Translations under genes and position numbers: made by a program | The notes under the pieces: model-generated | Database searches by the model: none | What the model was told of the DNA's origin: nothing | Seen by the model: only the letters and a program-made list of their open reading frames with translations | Origin: Lagopus muta | Lineage: Eukaryota > Chordata > Aves > Galliformes > Phasianidae | NCBI RefSeq assembly: GCF_023343835.1 | Contig: NC_064439.1 | Coordinates: 41,967,508 to 42,031,507 of the forward strand | Direction of reading: 5' to 3' | Length of the DNA: 64,000 nucleotides | Part shown: piece after piece, positions 12,306-23,330 of the stretch | Layout: each line of letters opens with the position of its first letter | How positions within the stretch are numbered: position 1 is the first letter of the stretch

Positions 12306-15300
12306 AAAGAAGAAAACCACTTCCCACTGCTATTAGTCATCTTACGTTCGCCAGGTACAAGAACTTCTCTGCCTTCTGCCACAGAGCCCTTCAGGAAAAG
12401 CTTAGGAGTTAAATCTAATGGGCACTGTGAATGCAGGCAGAATTTCCACTTTCCTACTTTTGTCTGTATTTAAATTTCTGAATGCTCCTGCATATCATAA
12501 AGATGCAGATACAAGCCAGGGTGCAAACCATGTTGTTTTTTGCTGTCATCATTAAAATGAAATAGAAACTGCTCTTTCAGCATAAAAGACCAAAATTATT
12601 TCCTGTGTTGCCCATATACGTAGCACTGGCAGATGTTTTTATCATCTCTTTTTGCCAGCTTCTGCATGCTTTCATTGCCTATCTCACATGGACAATTAGG
12701 AACAACCCTCATTAGTGCTTATGAGTGATGTAGCTGTAGCCAGCTGGCAGCCAAGACAGTGCAACATATCTCAGCATCACTGAGAAAGCGAACTTTGAAA
12801 CCTAAATATCTTGTCATCACATTGGGTGTGAAAGTAGCTTGAGGAAGGGGAACATGAAGGAAAAAAATGTGCTGTCTTCTTGTCAAAAATTCATGGAGAA
12901 CATAATACTTATCCAATCAGACTTGGCCAGATTGCACTCCCATTTGAAACATTTAAGATGCCATTGAGCCCTGACTTCACTCACCCCCAAAGAAAGGGTC
13001 TTCAGTTTACAGGGTCCCCAGGGTTGCCCAGCCATCCCTGTCCAGGGCCTCCTTCCCCTCTCCTGAGACACACTCACACCCACAGGGCCTTTCTGGGAGC
13101 TCACACACTGGTGTGGTCCCATCCCATGTCCCTGCGGGTCCAGGACAGGTGGAGATGGGCACTGTCCCACTCACCTCCCACCACTTCCCTTGGGAAATGT
13201 TATGGAAAGTCAGCACATGAGGTTTCAGCTTCTAAATGCAACAGTTTTTTTGGTCCCCAGTAGATGGGTGTTTTTCTTCTCTTTTCACTAATAGCAAACC
13301 CCATAAATGTTCATTTCAGGTGTACCTGAAAATTCCCTATTGCTGCTGAGATTTCCATCTGACTTCACGACCAAACCGTGGATCACCCACACAGATGCAG
13401 TCAGTGCACAGAGCCTTGCAGGAGAGACACAGCTGTGTGGACACCACAGGTCGTAGAAGCAGCCCAGCTGGGCACTCCAATCAGATCTGAGCTCCCAGCC
13501 GCTCTGCTCGCCTGTATCAGGGGCAGATGCAGGCGTGGATGTAGATGCTGTATACACCTGCTGAAGAGCAGACGCTCAGCTAAGCCTCCCTTGGAAGAGC
13601 TGCGGCTGCACAGACCCCTGCCTGGTGCTGCTGCCCATGCAGGGCGGTGGTTCAGTCTGTCCCAGCGTGCCACCTGCTGCCAGCCCGCCCCACTGCGCCG
13701 CCAGCACTGCACAGCCCGGGCAGGCAGCGTGCCGGGCACTCCTCTCGTATCAGCTGGTCTTATTCGATAATGACACTAATCTCTGGGTTTAGGAGCCTTT
13801 CATTTTTTACAAGTCAATTCAAGAAATCCACAGAATCTCAAAGGATTCCGAAAAACTTCCCCGTGCACGCACATGCCTCGCATCCTTGAGCTGGATGGAG
13901 AAGGGCCGTGCTGTTGTGGCTGGGCACGGGCAGCACAAGCTGTCACCCATCAGGACGGGCATCGCAGCAGGCACCCCAAAAGTCTTCCTGGATCTTGGGG
14001 GTCTCCTACACTGAGCGTGTGGGCTAGGGAAGTTCATCATAGCTGAGGCCCAGGGAAGCAGCTCTAGTCAAGTCAGTAAAATGCTGCCAATTTACGTCAG
14101 CTGAAAATCCCCTACTAAATGTGTTTTAATGGAGAACTGCCCAAGGTTCCTCCAAAAGCTGTAGTTAGATACCATCACAATCCATCCTCACTAACTGATT
14201 CACTGTATGCCCTGTTTTGCATCCTGTCCAGCATCCTCCACAGGCTGGGAAAGTCTTCACCAGTCACACTGCATCAGCAGCAACAGGTACCATCTTTTGC
14301 ATTGGTGGGAAAAGAGAGAACATGAACTCAGGGAGCTGAGCCGTTTGGTATCTCAATAATAGAAGAGAGCTTGAAAGTGAAGGGCTTTCTGAGTCTTATC
14401 TGCAAGCAGACAAGCTCTCCAAGAATCTTGCTTTTTTTTTTTTTGCTTTTTTTTTTTTTCAGTCTGTGTCAGCTGCTGTTTAAAACCTCCTTCTGCAAAC
14501 CTCACTTTGCTCATATCAACCACATAACACTACTGCAGCAGTGGCTTGCGATGGGGTTTGGCAGAAGTCCGGCTTCTCAGTGCTGTGGGAAATTCTGTAA
14601 TAGAAAAGAATCTCACCTTGTTTCAGAAGAAGAAACAGTAGTTTTTGACAAAATGGAAAGAAACATGGAAACTGCTCTGAAATAATGTGGTCTGAGCTGG
14701 GAGTCCACACCGAGAGCTGTGGTGTCCACCTCTAGGAAGCCCCAGAACATCAGCACCCAGAGCTCAGCCATTCTGAGGCAGGGTTCTGAAGCTCAGTGAG
14801 AGCAGAATAAGCATAAGAGCCAGAATGGAGCTCAGGATTGGTTTAGATGCTTTGGTTGCTTCATTTCACACAGCTGTGGCGGTGTGGTGGCATCTGCCTA
14901 CATCTTCTGAGAAAGAGAGGCCACCAGAGAGCCCCAGGCCAGGCAGCACAGTATCAATGGAGAAGACAAAGACTCCTCTGCCACATGAGTTGAGTGGAGG
15001 AGAGATCCTGCAGGACTGGAGCTGCTCCCAAGTTCCCACTGTGCAACCCAGGAGCCAGGGAACAGCTTCAGGAAACAGCTTGCCAGCCCTTGTTGCACAA
15101 ATCTTGTCTGCCCTGCCTGTTACTTATCGCAAGACCTTGCCAAAGGACAGATGGCTGAAGATGTTATGAAATGTCTCAGAACTTAAATACTGAGATTTCG
15201 TTTCGGTCCATCCGTGCTTCACACACAGAGTCCCTGTGTGCTGTGGAATGTGCCTTGCATCCGGTTTTTGGCTCAAGAACAATTTTGGTGGGCTCACTGC

Positions 15301-16972
15301 TGCTGGCCACCTGTCTGCTCATACTTGGGTGCACGGATTGCCAGATGGAAACAAAGCAAAGTGCAGTGGCTGCATTAGAATGAAGCATTTTGAGCAACAA
15401 TGAATCCTCCATACAAGGAGACAAGCAAAATGTTGGAGAGAAAGGCCTGGGGGCAGAGCAGCAAGTCGTGCCTAGCTGGATTTTTACGTGCGCTCCATTG
15501 CTGGGCTCAGTCTGAACATCTCAGGCAGTGATATTTCTGGCCAAATCTGTGACAGAAACAGCTGTACTCATAGGGAAAGCCAAGGGAAGGGCTTCTGCTC
15601 TGAAAAGCCTTCTGAAAGCATGGGCTGAGACTCTCCGGGTGGGTTTCATACAGCCACACAGGGCTGGTGCAGCTGAGTTGAACTGGACCACAACCATTGT
15701 ATCCCCATCCTTTCTTAACATTTGGGGAGAAATGTCTGAGGAGAGGGGCTCCTGTATTAAAACAAAGCTTTTACAAGCACTGTTTTCAGGCTGTGCTTTC
15801 AGCCTGCCTCAGGCCTGTGAGCAGACATGCCATGCGAAGGGGAAGTGCTGGATTTTGGGGAAGTGGTGGCTAGAACAGCACGAGAGTGCTTTTGGTTGTG
15901 GTTGTGTTCTTGTGGTGCAAGTTTTAATTGCCTCATTGCTAACATAAACAATTCTCAGAATGTAACTCCGGATCTTTCTAATCAAATAAGATTTATTTTG
16001 CTCTAGGCTCATCACTGTATCCAATAGAGAACTGGGAAACCAAGGTGCTTCTCTGGAAATGTCCTCACACAAGAAAATACCTTATCTATGTCTTTCATCT
16101 GTTAAAACTTCATTTTAACTCTGAAAAGTCAAGTTTTGCTTTTCCAAAGCAGCAAGGCCGCTGCGTACCACCTTCTGCAAGATGCAAAGAAAATTAGATG
16201 TCAGTGGTAGGCAGAGTGGTTTCTCTTTTTGTTTGTTGTTTCATGTGGTTTCATAACTGCCTTCTTCACTGGCTGCAGTGGGGAGCAGTGACTTTGTGGG
16301 ATTGGCAGCTCAGGAACTGTGTATACAGGTCAGGTCTTGGATCTTCACAACAGCTGCAGTGTGCTCATTCCAAAGAGCACTGAGCAACTTGGACTCAGAA
16401 AAGAGGATCCATTTTCCCTCTGCTTCAGAGTCATTCCTACCAAAACCTGCCCAGTAGCAGCACTGGGCCTCCCAAGACAGCCAGGGCTCCTGTAAATCAG
16501 TACAGCCTGTTCACAGCAGGACCATAGGGTGGTGCTCTCCCCACCCGAAATGCTGCATACAATTTCTTTAGGCGTCTCTATGTAGAAAAAAATATACATT
16601 GAGAATTTAAAGATGAAACACACTGGTAGCAACAGATCACTACAGAAAAATACAACCATGCTCTGTAAGTTGTGCTGAGCCATACAAATGAATTTTATGT
16701 GGAGGCATTAGTTCTGCTAGGCTTTAGAGGGCAGACGCACATTTATTTCTCCTGAAGGTAAAATGCACTCTTCTGCCTTGCTCATCATCTTTATTTTGTG
16801 ACTGACACAATTCATAAGAGATTAGAGTGAACTTCTTCATGCACATTTTTCTTAATAGGATTCTTAGATAGTTTTAAGATTGCTAATTAAATATACAGCA
16901 TAGTCTCTGTGAGTTCTTTAAGAACAGCCAATCTTGCAGTACATAATAGGGAGCATAAAGTATGGAGAGAGA
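12306..16972. other. Intergenic, no supportable gene
   Basis: This stretch contains a T-rich low-complexity tract at 14432-14459 and a moderately GC-rich patch at about 13.4-13.77 kb with frames open on both strands. I recognise no protein motif, tRNA or coding exon. Confidence 0.5.
14432..14459. repeat. Poly-T low-complexity tract
   Basis: Two runs of T are separated by GC (about 13 T, then GC, then about 13 T). They read on the minus strand as A-rich tails. No neighbouring element is recognisable. Confidence 0.8.
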
Positions 16973-17107
16973 CACTGCATGTGGTGCTCAGGGACATGAT
17001 TTAGCAGTGGGCTATTAGGGTAGTATGGCTAAGTGGTGGTTGGACTTGATGATCCTGAAGGTCTTTTCCAGCCTGAGCAATCCTATGACTCTGTGATGAT
17101 TCTGTGT
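16973..17107 (+). repeat. CR1 LINE 3' terminal fragment
   Basis: A CR1 tail of a second subfamily is present, with 'gtggtgctcagggacatga' near 16981, 'ttggacttgatgatcctgaa' near 17041, 'gtcttttccagcctgagcaa' and a terminal 'cctatgactctgtgatgattctgtg'-like microrepeat. It is about 130 bases long, in plus orientation. Confidence 0.85.
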
Positions 17108-17761
17108 GTGCGTGTGTGACAATGTTTAACTGGCTGCAGAAACTTGCAGATCTGTTCTGCTTTATTTGTGAAAATAAGATGATCTGCTCTGTCTGATTTG
17201 CCAAGAAAACCAGCTAATAATAACTGGAGTGATGCTCTTTTCACAGCTGAGTAACAGAGCAGTTATACTTGGAGCAGATGGAAAAGTGGTACACCAGTCA
17301 CTGGTTGCAAGAAGTCCTTTAGTATTTTCTGCCTTGCCAGAACATTGCTGCTAAGAGAAATCAGAGTTATATGTCAAACATAGGAATCATGTCACTTACA
17401 AAAAATCAGCCTAGCAAGGGGGCCGGATTCCTCCTTCACTTTACACCCAGAGGTGTAATGATGCTGGTACAAAGCCTGCTGCAGGCAACAGCAGTCTGCA
17501 TGCTAACCATCTTCAATACCATGCAGCCTCTTTGGCCAAGACTGCTTCTGCCCAAGCACTCAGCTAGCTCCTTACAAATGTCCATGAAATCTGCTGAGCA
17601 GAGAGTCCTGGACTCAATGTGCCATTTCCATCATAAATGTCCTGCAAACTGGCCACGTGGTGGAAGAAAGACTGAGGTGCCCCAGGATGGCTCACTAAAA
17701 TCCAGCTCATCTGCTGGGCCACTCACTGAGACATGTTTGTTTCATGATCTCCCTTCTTCCC

Positions 17762-18195
17762 TTCCAACACATAAAAGATGTGGAGTTGTTGAAGCAGGTC
17801 CAGAGGAGGGCCACTAAGATGATTGGAGGGCTGGAACACCTCTCCTATAAAGAAAGGTTGAGGAAGTTTGGCTTGTTCAGCTTGCAGAAGAGAAGGCCCT
17901 CCTGTGGGGCCTCACTGCAGTCTCCCAGTACTTGAAGGGAGCTTACAAGCAGGAGACAAACTGACATTTTACATGGTCTGACAGTGGTAGGACAAAGAGG
18001 AATATTTTTAAACTAAAAGAGAGGAGATTTGGGCTAGATATTAGGAGGAAATTCTTTACTCAGAGGGTGGTGAGGCACTGTCTCAGGCTGCCCAGAGAAG
18101 CTATGGATGCCCAATTCCTGGAGGCGTTTAAGGCCAGGTTGGATGGGGCCCTGGGCAGCCGTATCTAATCATTGGTTCTACAATTCTATGATTCA
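17762..18195 (+). repeat. CR1 LINE 3' fragment, about 430 bp
   Basis: This is one of the clearest CR1 copies. Landmarks are 'gttgaagcaggtccagagga' near 17788, 'cacctctcctataaagaaag' near 17838, 'attaggaggaaattctttac' near 18040, 'gagggtggtgaggcactgtc' near 18063, 'ggccaggttggatggggccc' near 18132 and a terminal 'ttctatgattc'. It is in plus orientation. A 63-codon frame over its 5' part is a remnant of the element, not a host gene. Confidence 0.93.
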
Positions 18196-18961
18196 GCCCA
18201 GAGGCTTGGCTTGGGATAGAAGGGCAGTGTGAGAGTGCAAATGCCAGATATTCCCCCACCCTCAAACTTTAGAAGAGAGGAAACTACTGCAAAACTGTAA
18301 TGAAGGGTTCCGGGGTGTGTTTCCATCTTTTGGGAAAGGAGAAGTTGGAGAGAGAAGAAAAGATCACAACCTCTTCCTCATCGTAACAAAACAAAACAAA
18401 AAAGACTGCTGCCAATTTCACCTCCATGGCCACTTTGGACGATGGGGAAGGCTGCTGCTTCAGCAGTGTAGTGATAGCCCTTCATCTGCAGCTAACAAAT
18501 ATCATTTTTTTCACAGCAAATCCCTCAAGCACTCATTCTGTGTGTACATGTGCATACCATGGGCTGTCCCTGCCCTGACTGTTATGGAACCTGGCATGTA
18601 AACGTGAACATATGTATAAATTTTGGAAGCCACATCCTGGCTCTTTATCTGAGATGTTTACGCCTGCCCAGACATTGGTTTCCACAGGGCTGATGACCAG
18701 GACAGAAAGGCAGAACTCAAGGGCAACATGAGGCTGATCAGGGGTTGAGTTTACAGTATGTATGTCACCTGCCTCGTGAAACCCATGGGACATAGATGTG
18801 AGCAACAGTCTCAGAAAACAACCCCAACTCCAGCACAGATTCTCCTTTAAAGATCGGGTAATGTTGTTTTGGATTTTTTTTGCTCAACTAGGCCTCTTGG
18901 GGCTGTGTAGAACTGAACTGGCCAAGGGAAGTCCTGGCTTCTCATGAAAAAAGGGCTGTCT

Positions 18962-18992
<31 letters not shown>

Positions 18993-19889
18993 TTGGAAGT
19001 CACATTTAAGTGTTTTTTTCCTCTGTCCCAAACTGAAATAAAAATATGTTTAAGGAAGCAGCTACCAGGAGAACATACATTGATTTTCTGACTTCACCTC
19101 TGCTTTCTGGGCAGGTAAAGAGCAAAAAAGCCCACAAAAACGTTAATTTTTTTTATCCCAAGAAACCTGAAGAACAAGCTATGAAGCTCAGAAGCTCCAG
19201 CAGGAGGTTGAATAAAGTGACTCCGAGATGCTCCGTAGGTAGCTGCCATCATTACCGCATAGTCGTAGGGGACTTCTTTGCAAGCCTCTCTGCTGCATTC
19301 CCCACTCCTAACGGGGATACGATTCCTCCTTCATATCCTCCTAACAGGAATAGCCATCATTTCTGATGTAGATGAGCTTAACCTTTTCACTTTTTCAGTG
19401 TAAACCTTTTCTGAGGAGCTGTCTTGCATGTCTCTGTGCTTAAGAAATGATAAATCAATAATGAAGAAGCTGACAGGAAGTCTCACTGAATTTTCAGAGA
19501 AAAACAAAACTGAACAATAACTCTAACAATAACACTTCCACATTTCTTTCTGATTTTTTTCTGTGATGCTCCAAGACAAAGACCAGTTCGTCTGAAAAAA
19601 AAAAAAAACCACCAACAACTTCTGGCAAACCAGCACCTTCTGCCCAAAAGCAAAATAAACGCGGAATGTTTTGCTGAGTGCTTCTCCCAGAATGCTGCCT
19701 ATGTGACCCCATGCAGCCGTACCTCTGCATCCAGCTCTGGGTGAGGCTGAGAGCCAGCTGCACACTGCTCAGAACGACCACGAGGACATTGTGCAGGGAG
19801 ATGAACAGTACGCAGAGTGCATCATTTCCCAGTCAGCAGTGCCGTTACCCACTGTGCTCCATCACAGCACTACCACCACGGTGCTGTTT
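18196..19889. other. Intergenic with homopolymers
   Basis: No gene is supportable here. The stretch contains the G homopolymer listed separately and an A-run near 19598-19611. Open frames reach about 106 codons without motifs. Confidence 0.5.
18961..18992 (+). repeat. T11-G21 homopolymer tract
   Basis: Eleven T are followed by twenty-one consecutive G (18972-18992). A G run this long is G-quadruplex-capable on the plus strand. It is also a common place for sequencing or assembly length error. Confidence 0.9.
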
Positions 19890-20345
19890 GCCATCCCCTG
19901 CCAACCGCTGTCAGCCCGGGCCGGGCGGAACGCACACCGCAGTTGCGGAGCCGGGCCGGGGAGCTCGGCAGGTCACAGCCGTCGCCATGATGGCGCGGGG
20001 CAGGGGGCGGCCGCGGGCTGGGACGGGCCGCGGGTGGGACGTGGCTGCTGTAGTCAATGCAACGCAGAAATGCTGTCTGTAATGCCAAGTAAAGCGTAGG
20101 ATGACGGGCTCGGACGTCTTGCGTGCCTCAAGATGGCAGCACAGCACCGCCGGAAGACCGCAGGCTCAGGTTCCCTCCATGGCGGTGCCTGTGGGAGCAG
20201 ATGTGGCAGGGCTGCTCGCTGCCATGGGCCTCCTGCTACCAAACACTGCGCGTGTCGCCTCCAGAACCGGGCGGCCACGTACCTGAGGAGAGACGGTCCC
20301 TGGTGCTGTCAGCTCGGGTTGACCCTAAGCCACCCGCCAGCACAA
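19890..20345. promoter_or_regulatory. Orphan GC/CpG-rich block, possible promoter
   Basis: CpG dinucleotides and GC rise sharply against the AT-leaning flanks, with GGGCCGGGC-type boxes near 19918-19960 and gcggccgcgg near 20006. Several ATGGCG/ATGGCA words resemble YY1 initiator motifs (19990, 20132, 20179). The block ends about 1 kb before the XCR1 CDS. No ORF inside has a recognisable product. A strong donor-like CAG|GTACGT is present on the minus strand at about 20277-20285. It could be an alternative XCR1 promoter or a separate non-coding transcript promoter. That it is CpG-rich is observed; its role is inferred. Confidence 0.45.
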
Positions 20346-20499
20346 CAGCATCAGCTGCTGGAAGCCAGCAGCGCTCCCTGCTCCCCTTTCCTGATGCAGG
20401 CAAAACCTTTCAGCCCTTTGGTTTTTCCCTGAACGTAGCAGGCAGATTCCGCTTTCCATAACCCAAAAGTGAAAATGGTACCAACACTTGACTTGACTT

Positions 20500-20715
20500 C
20501 CCACTTCTTAGATATTTACAAGCATTGATAAGATCTTGTCTCAGCCTTCTCTCCTCCAGGCTGAACAGCCCAGGTCTCTCAGCCTTTCCTCATAAGAGAT
20601 ATTCCATGCCTCCCATCCCTATAGTCCTCCACTGGACTCTCTCTAGAAGATCCCTGTCTTTCTTAAACTGACAAGCCTAGAACTTGACACAGTAAATTCA
20701 AACGCTATGCTGCAG
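20500..20715 (-). repeat. CR1 LINE internal fragment, reverse oriented
   Basis: Reverse-complement CR1 text runs from 'aagatcttgtctcagccttc' near 20530 through 'ctccaggctgaacagcccag' near 20554, 'ctctcagcctttcctcataa' near 20576 and 'ctggactctctctagaaga' near 20632 to 'ctagaacttgacacagta'. It is diverged and truncated at both ends. Confidence 0.88.
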
Positions 20716-21276
20716 GTAAGCCTTCGACTGATATAATGTTAATTTAGACTTCGAACAATTGTTTGGCACCACTATGAATTTTTCTATACCTATATCTATT
20801 TCTAGCCCAAATTCATGAAGAAATAAGGCCACTGTGGCCATGCTACCCTTGTACGTCCACCTGGCTGAATCTCATTCATCCTCCAAGTCCCAGTAACTTT
20901 TGATAGTATTGGCCAGTTTCAACCATTGAGTTAAATGGTTACGTTCCTACCTCCAGTCAGACCGGCAGGCAGGTGAAGCTGCTAGAAAGAGGTATCAGCT
21001 GGTCTGTACCATTCTGGACAACCTAAAAAACAGTAGCAAATCTGAAAGTCTTGGTACCTGAGGTACTTACTTTAAAAAAAAGTATTCATATCATAAAAAT
21101 TTAACAATTAGTATCATAGCATCTGTTTTAATTATTAAAGACATTGATGTTGTTTTGAGGGTAAATCTTTAGGATCTACCTGTTTGTGCTCTAGTCCTAA
21201 GAGGAAATGACTCTGTTCTTTCCCAAAAATAGGACAAATAAGATAGTTTCACTGCTTCTTTTCTTCTCTTAAAACA

Positions 21277-21374
21277 GAAGCATCCAGAATGGGAGTTTTG
21301 TTTTCTTATTACTTTTCACAGACATTTTGATTCCTGTGGTTCTTGGAGGTAGCTGCTGGAGTTTGCAGAGACAA
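21277..21374 (+). other. XCR1: Candidate XCR1 5' leader at start of coding exon
   Basis: A strong pyrimidine tract ending in AAAACAG at 21276 and a second one ending in TTTTCACAG at 21321 are both good splice acceptors. Vertebrate chemokine receptors commonly carry a 5' non-coding exon spliced just ahead of a single coding exon. If the first acceptor is used, the leader contains an ATG at 21289 opening a 13-codon uORF that stops at 21328-21330. RNA evidence is needed to choose between them. Confidence 0.4.
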
Positions 21375-22388
21375 ATGGATGAAGAACAGTATTCATCTGG
21401 TTGGGACGAAAATTACTCATTTGTTCACTTTCTTAATGAAAGCAATGTCTGCGAAATGGGAAACTATTTTACCTTTTACACCCATTTCACTACTGTTCTC
21501 TATACTCTGGCATTTTTGCTCAGCCTGCTAGGAAACACTCTGGTGTTATGGATCCTACTCAAATATGAAAACCTTACATCTTTAACGAACATCTTCATCA
21601 TGAATCTTTCTGTCTCCGACTTAGTCTTCTCATGCATGCTGCCATTCTGGGCAGTGTACCAGAGCTTCGGGTGGATTTTTGGTGAGTTCCTTTGCAAGGC
21701 AGTGAATGCCATTTTCTCCATTGGCTACTACAGTGGTGTTTTCTCTCTAACTCTCATGACTATTTTACGGTACTTGTCCGTGGTGAACCCTCTTTCTACT
21801 CTGAGATCCCAGACGCAGTACTGTCGTTCTCTGGTGTGCTTGTTTGTTTGGACTTGCAGCATTTTGATGGTAGTTCCTGAGATTATTCACACCACAGTGA
21901 CAGAAACCTTGGAAGAAATCAGTATCTGTGATTATGATGACTGGGAATGGAAAAAAGTGGACATTTATCAGAGAAACATACTCTTCCTGATTTCCTTTGG
22001 GATTATCGTATTCTGTTACATCAATATACTGATAATTCTGCTTGGAACAAGATCTCGCAGAAAGCGCAGAACTGTGAAACTCATCCTTGTTATTGTGGTG
22101 GCTTTCTTCCTGAGCTGGGCACCTTACAACATCCTCAGCTTTCTGATTACTTTTCCACCATCTACATGCCAGTACAGCAATGACATCCACCTCGCCTTTC
22201 ACATCAGCCGTAAAATTGCTTTCTCCCACTGTTGCCTCAATCCTGTGCTCTATGTATTTGCTGGAGTCAAGTTCAAGAGGCATTTGTTTCGTTTATGCAG
22301 ACAGTATTTACCCTGTGGCGATGAAGTCTCCAGCCCCCGGATCGGCTCTCAAGGCAAATTCCACTATGAAGATGGGTCCATCTACTGA
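21375..22388 (+). CDS. XCR1: XC chemokine receptor 1 (lymphotactin/XCL1 receptor)
   Basis: This is an intact 337-residue class A GPCR, a chemokine receptor in the plasma membrane. By family knowledge it binds XCL1, signals through Gi and marks cross-presenting dendritic cells. Seen in sequence: N-glycosylation sites N13 and N21; TM1 with G53-N54; TM2 with L-S-V-S-D (about 78-82) and the LPFW chemokine-receptor motif (89-92); TM3 ending in I-L-R-Y-L-S-V (130-136); a basic third loop RSRRKRR (226-232); TM6 with SWAPYN (247-252); and TM7 with NPVLY (289-293). Cysteines 26, 107, 185 and 265 match the two extracellular disulfides of the family. HRYLSV (here LRYLSV), the VVxPLSTLR loop, the HCCxNPVLYVF segment and YEDGSIY at the C-terminus identify XCR1 rather than a CCR. 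The first in-frame ATG is M1 at 21375; the open frame upstream to 21327 has no ATG. Length is close to human (333). The CDS is a single exon with no break. The residue before R132 is Leu, not Asp. Confidence 0.95.
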   Translation: MDEEQYSSGWDENYSFVHFLNESNVCEMGNYFTFYTHFTTVLYTLAFLLSLLGNTLVLWILLKYENLTSLTNIFIMNLSVSDLVFSCMLPFWAVYQSFGWIFGEFLCKAVNAIFSIGYYSGVFSLTLMTILRYLSVVNPLSTLRSQTQYCRSLVCLFVWTCSILMVVPEIIHTTVTETLEEISICDYDDWEWKKVDIYQRNILFLISFGIIVFCYINILIILLGTRSRRKRRTVKLILVIVVAFFLSWAPYNILSFLITFPPSTCQYSNDIHLAFHISRKIAFSHCCLNPVLYVFAGVKFKRHLFRLCRQYLPCGDEVSSPRIGSQGKFHYEDGSIY

Positions 22389-22660
22389 AGGGAGACCAAA
22401 CTATTAGTGCTAGTCTCTGATGAACTTTCAGATTTTAAAGGCCATGCATGATCTCCAATTCCTAAAGGTTCTTCCCTGAGACAGTGGCCGATTTTGTCTT
22501 TGCAAACATATTGTGAATGGGAAATGATTAGAAAAATGATTAGCAGGAGGATGGAGAAACTAAGAAGTGACCTCAGTGGTCTGTAACTCTTACCTTCTTT
22601 ATGCTTTTTGGCACAGTGATACTTTTTCTCATTCATGGTTTTCTTTAGAAAAAGGAAAAA

Positions 22661-22750
22661 GAATCAGAATCACAGAATCACAGAATCACCCGGGTTGGAA
22701 GGGACATCAAGGATCATGTAGTTCCAACCCCCCTGCCTAGCAGGGCCACC
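22661..22750 (-). repeat. CR1 LINE 3' tail inside XCR1 3' UTR, reverse oriented
   Basis: 'agaatcacagaatcacagaa' repeats the CR1 terminal octamer in reverse, followed by 'ggttggaagggacatcaagg' (22695-22714) and 'gttccaacccccctgcctag'. About 90 bases of CR1 3' end lie on the strand opposite XCR1. A short well-conserved tail like this indicates a relatively young subfamily. Confidence 0.95.
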
Positions 22751-23292
22751 AAACATGCTTGCTTTTTTCTTTGGCAGTTAAAACTTCAGGTCTTAAAGTG
22801 AATAGTGCTGCACATTTCTTTCTTGCCTGATTTTAAATATTCATATTGTTTCTAGCATGGTCACTTAAGCATTTCTGTAGCTTTTAATGCTTGACATTAT
22901 TTGTCAGTGCTGAACTCACTGATGTTCTCTGTGTGCTAAGGTTCTTCGACCTATTGATAGGCAAATATATATAAAGCCAACAGAGTGTAAGAAAGCTTTG
23001 CTTTTTTACCTCCTTCACACCTGTCTATATACTATAGATACCTGTATCTCTGAGGTATGTGAACATCTTATAAATGCTTATGAAAAAAAAAGTCAAGAAT
23101 TGTAACAGAAGCACAAAATATTTGAACAGTCCTGCCTTGCTCACTTTTTAACAAGTTATTTAAGCCTGCTTGTAGCTTAAGCATATGTTACCATATATCT
23201 GAACATGTAAAGGTGACGTGAAATATTATCCAATCATACTGTTGTCAATCATAACCAAAAGTAACTCATGTAAAGATTTCTCCTACTGGTAT

Positions 23293-23312
23293 AATAAAGC
23301 GGTACTAATAAA
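23293..23312 (+). terminator. XCR1: Tandem polyadenylation signals for XCR1
   Basis: Two AATAAA hexamers lie at 23293-23298 and 23307-23312, about 900 bases after the XCR1 stop, followed by a T/GT-rich stretch near 23340-23355. They are the first strong signals after the CDS on this strand. Confidence 0.6.
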
Positions 23313-23330
23313 TGTTCAGAAATTCAAAGG

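Larger units (their letters stand above)
22389..23330 (+). other. XCR1: XCR1 3' untranslated region (approximate)
   Basis: The region downstream of the TGA is AT-rich without long frames and leads to two polyadenylation signals near 23.3 kb. It includes an antisense CR1 tail. The end is inferred from the signals. Confidence 0.55.

Noticed and set aside
15171-15383. Small frame with a hydrophobic stretch resembling a membrane protein
   Set aside because: A single hydrophobic run in 70 codons is expected by chance, and there is no promoter, splice or homology support.
17744-17935. 63-codon plus frame resembling a conserved protein
   Set aside because: It lies inside the CR1 copy at 17762-18195 and is the remnant of that element's 3' region.
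21327-21374. N-terminal extension of XCR1 by 16 residues
   Set aside because: The extended frame begins at TTG and contains no ATG before 21375. Starting at 21375 gives the length expected for the family.
21765-22283. Minus-strand frame of 172 codons across XCR1
   Set aside because: It is the antisense shadow of the intact receptor CDS.
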